7,841 nt of DNA from Eubacteriaceae bacterium UBA7485. GTDB taxonomy: Bacteria; Bacillota; Clostridia; Eubacteriales; Eubacteriaceae. The stretch spans positions 1 through 7,841 of the forward strand of contig DLOL01000084.1 of the NCBI GenBank assembly GCA_002478485.1, written 5' to 3'. Each line of letters opens with the position of its first letter. Position 1 is the first letter of the stretch. Of the stretch, positions 5,696-7,841 are shown one piece after another. The position numbers and the translations under genes were made by a program. A model generated the notes under the pieces. It searched no databases and was not told where the DNA came from. It saw only the letters and a program-made list of their open reading frames with translations.

Positions 5696-5791
5696 TTTAT
5701 CTGCGTCTTACATTCAGAAATACATTTCTTTAATCCTGTTAAGTTCCCCATTTTTGTCTTCCCCTTGTGTCTTTGGACAGTGCGCCTCTTG

Positions 5792-5828
5792 TGACGGATC
5801 ATCCGTGCCGGTTTCCCTTTCTCCGTCA
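5792..5828. repeat. Nested inverted repeats TGACGGA / ATCCGT / TCCGTCA before the lipoprotein gene
   Basis: TGACGGA at 5792-5798 is exactly complementary to TCCGTCA at 5822-5828. The first arm also forms a 13-bp palindrome with the adjacent bases, ACGGAT-C-ATCCGT (5794-5806). The three half-sites lie 70-100 bases upstream of the lipoprotein start, a suitable place for a regulator. They could also form alternative hairpins if transcribed. Confidence 0.35.
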
Positions 5829-5894
5829 TCCTGATGAAAGTCAGACGAGTTATCGGATATGAATAGAATAAGAGGAGAAAAAGGAGAAATAAGG

Positions 5895-6611
5895 ATGAAA
5901 AGAGTGATTGGCGTTCTTGTCGCGCTTGCGCTGCTCCTGACGGGATGCAGCGCGCGTGAAAGACAGGTGGATGAAAACATGAAGGGCCGGGTGCTCGAAC
6001 ACAAGGCCGCGACCTATATCATGGAGGAGCTTGAGCGCGAAGCGCTCATCACGTCCTACAAGCCTTCCCCCGGAAAGGACTTTGACTACGAAGCACAGGC
6101 GGAAGACGGAGGAACCGTCTACCTCAGGCACTACCCGTCGGAGAATCCGAATCCTTCCCTCCCCGGGATGTCCAACAGCGACTCCTACGTGGCCGGAAAC
6201 ATGGTTCTGGTCGTGCGAAATTCGGACGACCCTGAAGCCTATGAAAAAGCCTTCTTCGCACTTTGCGAAGGATATGAAGACCATGTCCGGGAAGAGAATG
6301 AAGAAAAGCGAGCGGCGGAGGCTTCCGAGAAGAAAACAGAGCGGGAGAAGAACGAATCGGAGCTTTCGGAGGCCGTCGCCTGGGACACCTTCCGGGCGTA
6401 TGCCGCAGGCCAATGCCCGAACAGCATTAAACTGCACAGCGCAGCCGGCGTGCTTGAGAACCGGACCGACGGGGAGAACCGTCAGGTCATGGGATGCGAA
6501 GCCACCGTCACGAACACCTACGGCGCAAGCTATGAGGCGGTGGTGCGGTGCACGGTGGAGGGAACTGACAATAGCCCGGAGGTGACGGACTTTGTCATTG
6601 AACCCGAATAA
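5895..6611 (+). CDS. Lipoprotein of unknown function with charged central linker
   Basis: This 238-residue lipoprotein begins MKR, followed by a hydrophobic stretch and the lipobox 'LLLTGC', with lipidated Cys18. The mature protein would therefore sit on the outer face of the membrane. Three parts can be seen: an alpha/beta-looking domain at about 30-130; a very charged helical linker at about 130-160 ('EENEEKRAAEASEKKTEREK'); and a small beta-rich C-terminal domain at about 160-235, with 'FRAYAAGQCPNSIKLH' and 'ATVTNTYGASYEAVVRCTVE'. Cysteines at 124, 174, 201 and 219 could form disulfides outside the cell. The ATG at 5895 has AAGGAG 8 bases before it. A frame from 5859 adds 12 polar residues ahead of the signal peptide and is rejected. 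A TAGAAT at 5864 might be the -10 box. I do not recognise the family. Confidence 0.85.
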   Translation: MKRVIGVLVALALLLTGCSARERQVDENMKGRVLEHKAATYIMEELEREALITSYKPSPGKDFDYEAQAEDGGTVYLRHYPSENPNPSLPGMSNSDSYVAGNMVLVVRNSDDPEAYEKAFFALCEGYEDHVREENEEKRAAEASEKKTEREKNESELSEAVAWDTFRAYAAGQCPNSIKLHSAAGVLENRTDGENRQVMGCEATVTNTYGASYEAVVRCTVEGTDNSPEVTDFVIEPE

Positions 6612-6618
6612 TACAGAG

Positions 6619-6648
6619 AAGAGGAGCTTTTGCGGCTCCTCTTTTTTT
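6619..6648 (+). terminator. Rho-independent terminator of the lipoprotein gene
   Basis: AAGAGGAGC (6619-6627) and GCTCCTCTT (6635-6643) form a perfect 9-bp stem with a 7-base loop, followed by a T-run to 6648. It starts 7 bases after the stop codon. The reverse orientation lacks a good T-run, so termination of the converging TetR gene is less certain. Confidence 0.9.
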
Positions 6649-6657
6649 CTTCTTATT

Positions 6658-7209
6658 TTACAAACTGTTCAGCACGCCGTTTGATCCAATCTCCTGAATG
6701 AGTCCTGCAAGCTCCTCGACCGTCATGTCCTTCGGATGGTCGAGCCACCGGCAGATTACCGAGATGATCGCGGAGATATAAAAGTCAAGCCGGTAGCTCA
6801 GCTTCACATCGTCCCGCCTCAAATCCCTCGACTGGATGACAAAGCCGATCATCAGGTCTTTGACCCGAGCGGTGAACTCGTCCCGCAAGCTTCCTCCGAG
6901 AATGACTTCTATATATTCCCCCTATTCCACAAAGACCGACGTGAACAGCTTCACAAAGTCATCCCTCTTTTTAATGTTCTTCAGATTCCGGTCGAAATTC
7001 TCCTTGATTCCGTTATAGATATCGTCTTCAAGACTCCGGTAGAGGTCTGCCGTGTCTTCGAAATAATGATAGAAGGTGGTGCGGTTGTACCCCGCCCGCC
7101 TTGTGATGGCGGTGACGGTGATCGCGTCCATCGGCTTTTCCCGGTACAGGCTGATGAAAGCCTGCATGAAGTTTTTCCTTGTGAGATCCTGTGCTTTTGA
7201 ATAGGGCAT
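6658..7209 (-). pseudogene. TetR-family regulator interrupted by in-frame TAG
   Basis: A frame of 184 codons runs from ATG 7209 to TAA 6658 with one internal stop, TAG at 6922-6924 (codon 96). The first 95 residues carry a complete TetR DNA-binding domain, including the helix-turn-helix 'ITVTAITRRAGYNRTTFYHYF' at about 30-50. The 87 codons after the stop stay in the same frame and encode an ordinary TetR C-terminal domain: 'GEYIEVILGG', 'RLDFYISAIISVICRWLDHP' and 'MTVEELAGLIQEI'. Full length would be about 183 residues, normal for this subfamily. GAGG lies 8 bases before the ATG. The product is either a truncated, probably inactive, repressor or full length by amber suppression or read-through. 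A sequencing error is also possible. The divergent HXXEE membrane gene and the inverted repeat between them are its likely target. Confidence 0.8.
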
Positions 7210-7230
7210 GCCGAAAACCTCGTCTGAAAT

Positions 7231-7255
7231 TCGACACCCTGGAAAGAAGTGTCGA
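7231..7255. promoter_or_regulatory. Probable TetR operator in the divergent intergenic region
   Basis: TCGACAC (7231-7237) and GTGTCGA (7249-7255) are perfect inverted arms separated by 11 bases, spanning 25 bases. They lie 21 bases before the TetR start, and 100 bases before the divergent HXXEE gene. Location between a TetR gene and its divergent neighbour, and the size, fit TetR-family operators. The right arm abuts the possible -35 box of the HXXEE promoter. Confidence 0.6.
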
Positions 7256-7285
7256 TTGGATCAAAGATTGGAAAGAGAATAACAT
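7256..7285 (+). promoter_or_regulatory. Candidate promoter of the HXXEE gene
   Basis: TTGGAT (7256-7261) and TAACAT (7280-7285), 18 bases apart, match the vegetative consensus at three and four of six positions. Its closeness to the inverted repeat ending at 7255 makes it attractive as the repressed promoter, but the boxes are weak. Confidence 0.28.
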
Positions 7286-7287
7286 AA

Positions 7288-7359
7288 ATGCGCCGGCAAA
7301 ACAAGGATTTCAAGGGCGATTCAACAGAAGAGCCGGCGCTGGAAAGACACTCTTCATGA
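7288..7359 (+). CDS. Possible 23-residue leader peptide overlapping the HXXEE start (ATGA)
   Basis: An ATG at 7288 opens 23 codons and ends in TGA at 7357-7359. Its stop overlaps the ATG of the HXXEE gene as ATGA, a usual sign of translational coupling. The peptide is polar and has no known features. GGAAAGAG ends about ten bases upstream and is only a modest ribosome site. It may be a leader that couples translation or simply a chance frame. Confidence 0.22.
   Translation: MRRQNKDFKGDSTEEPALERHSS
7290..7339 (+). repeat. 8-bp GC-only inverted repeat in the HXXEE 5' leader
   Basis: GCGCCGGC (7290-7297) and GCCGGCGC (7332-7339) are exactly complementary, with 34 bases between them. In RNA they could form a strong stem ending two bases before the GGAAAG ribosome site at 7341. 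Each arm also contains the self-complementary GCCGGC. A role in translation control is inferred only. Confidence 0.35.
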
Positions 7360-7841
7360 TTAAAAAACTGGATAAATGGTGCGATACAGACTGGATCATC
7401 TTTATCTACGCAACGGGAACGATCGTTTCCTGCTTCGCTGCGGTTTTCTGGGACGAGCTTTCCCTGGGAGCGCTTGCCGGCATCTTCTCCGCCGCAATCA
7501 TGTCGTTTCATGTCATCGAGGAATGGAAGTTCCCCGGCGGACTCCATTACTTCTACGATATCCTCCCCGACCGGAAAAGGCGGGACCTCTCCCGCTACCC
7601 GATGAGCCGGCTGACGGACATGATCACCAACGTGGGCCTTCAGTGGATCCCGCTCCTCTATGCCCTTCTTGCCTGCACGACAAATCTTTCCAAGGCGGTG
7701 AGCCTGTGCATCGCAATGCTCTGCTACGGGGAGATGATCGCGCACACAGGAGGCGGCATCCTGACGTATGTCTGGTACAGGGAGAAGGGAAAGAAAACCA
7801 TCTACCATCCGGGTCTTGCCACCTCCAGTATGATGTGGCTT
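7356..7841 (+). CDS. HXXEE-family integral membrane protein (3' partial)
   Basis: The frame runs from ATG 7356 to the right edge, giving 162 residues and no stop. It carries the marks of the HXXEE domain family of unknown function: 'HVIEEW' (H52, E55, E56) in a membrane helix, a second polar helix site 'GEMIAH' (E126, H130), and 'YHPGL' at 150-154. Predicted membrane helices lie at about 13-31, 36-54, 89-109 and 112-130, with another starting near 153. The spaced His/Glu residues within helices suggest metal binding or an intramembrane catalytic site, but no activity is established. The ribosome site (GGAAAG, 9 bases upstream) is weak. No other ATG, GTG or TTG in frame has a better one. A divergent TetR gene and a shared inverted repeat suggest repression by that protein. 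Confidence 0.75.
   Translation, partial: MIKKLDKWCDTDWIIFIYATGTIVSCFAAVFWDELSLGALAGIFSAAIMSFHVIEEWKFPGGLHYFYDILPDRKRRDLSRYPMSRLTDMITNVGLQWIPLLYALLACTTNLSKAVSLCIAMLCYGEMIAHTGGGILTYVWYREKGKKTIYHPGLATSSMMWL

Noticed and set aside
5632..5829. 65-residue basic minus-strand frame in the divergent gap
   Set aside because: There is no ribosome site at a proper distance, the composition looks random, and it lies in a region holding regulatory repeats.
5850..6437. 195-residue minus-strand and 184-residue plus-strand frames across the lipoprotein
   Set aside because: They are shadows of a gene with a signal peptide, lipobox, ribosome site and terminator.
6736..7200. 154-residue plus-strand frame across the TetR gene
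   Set aside because: It is antisense to a clear helix-turn-helix and TetR C-terminal domain. Its continuity across the TAG site is not evidence of coding.
6981..7808. 275-residue minus-strand frame covering the HXXEE gene
   Set aside because: It is antisense to the HXXEE frame, whose membrane helices and HxxEE, E-x3-H and YHPG motifs are coherent.

Overview
The window looks like chromosomal DNA of a Bacillota (Firmicutes) bacterium, probably a host-associated anaerobe of the Clostridia or Erysipelotrichia kind. This rests on the strong AGGAG-type ribosome binding sites, Gram-positive style lipoprotein, TetR and DeoR regulators, and a short cytoplasmic GH31 enzyme of the type described from Ruminococcus (Blautia) obeum. 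I cannot name a genus. Most real reading frames are compact and tightly spaced. I see no CRISPR array, rRNA, tRNA or insertion sequence.

Region 1 (1-3175). The first 138 bases are the C-terminal tail of a probable TetR/AcrR regulator. A sugar module follows: a DeoR-family repressor (277-1011) and a GH31 alpha-glucosidase (1144-3123), co-oriented. Both upstream regions carry the same TGTTYGAACTTA element plus further TGTTCG/TGTTTG half-sites, so the DeoR protein probably controls itself and the glucosidase. A cre-like palindrome adds possible catabolite control. The catalytic residues are intact, and the residue that separates isomaltose from maltose preference in this family is Trp, so an alpha-1,6-glucoside is a reasonable guess for the substrate. 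No transporter is present.

Region 2 (3141-4663). A bidirectional terminator separates the glucosidase from a converging minus-strand operon: an unrecognised 124-residue protein, a YfcE-type metallophosphoesterase whose start overlaps it, and a maltose/galactoside-type O-acetyltransferase.

Region 3 (4664-6648). This accessory stretch holds mostly unrecognised genes. They are a two-helix membrane mini-protein whose well-placed Shine-Dalgarno leads to an ATA codon, an extremely charged 128-residue protein (about 64% D/E/K/R) with a general-stress-like promoter and a 16-bp palindrome upstream, and a lipoprotein of unknown function with four cysteines after the lipobox.

Region 4 (6658-7841). A TetR-family regulator is interrupted by an in-frame TAG at codon 96. 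Facing it divergently is an HXXEE-family membrane protein that runs off the right edge. Between them lies a perfect TCGACAC-N11-GTGTCGA inverted repeat that looks like the TetR operator. The HXXEE 5' leader also contains an 8-bp GC-only inverted repeat ending next to its ribosome binding site. The most noteworthy points are the amber-split repressor with an intact operator, the ATA-start membrane protein and the highly charged protein. I found no clear multi-gene novel system.
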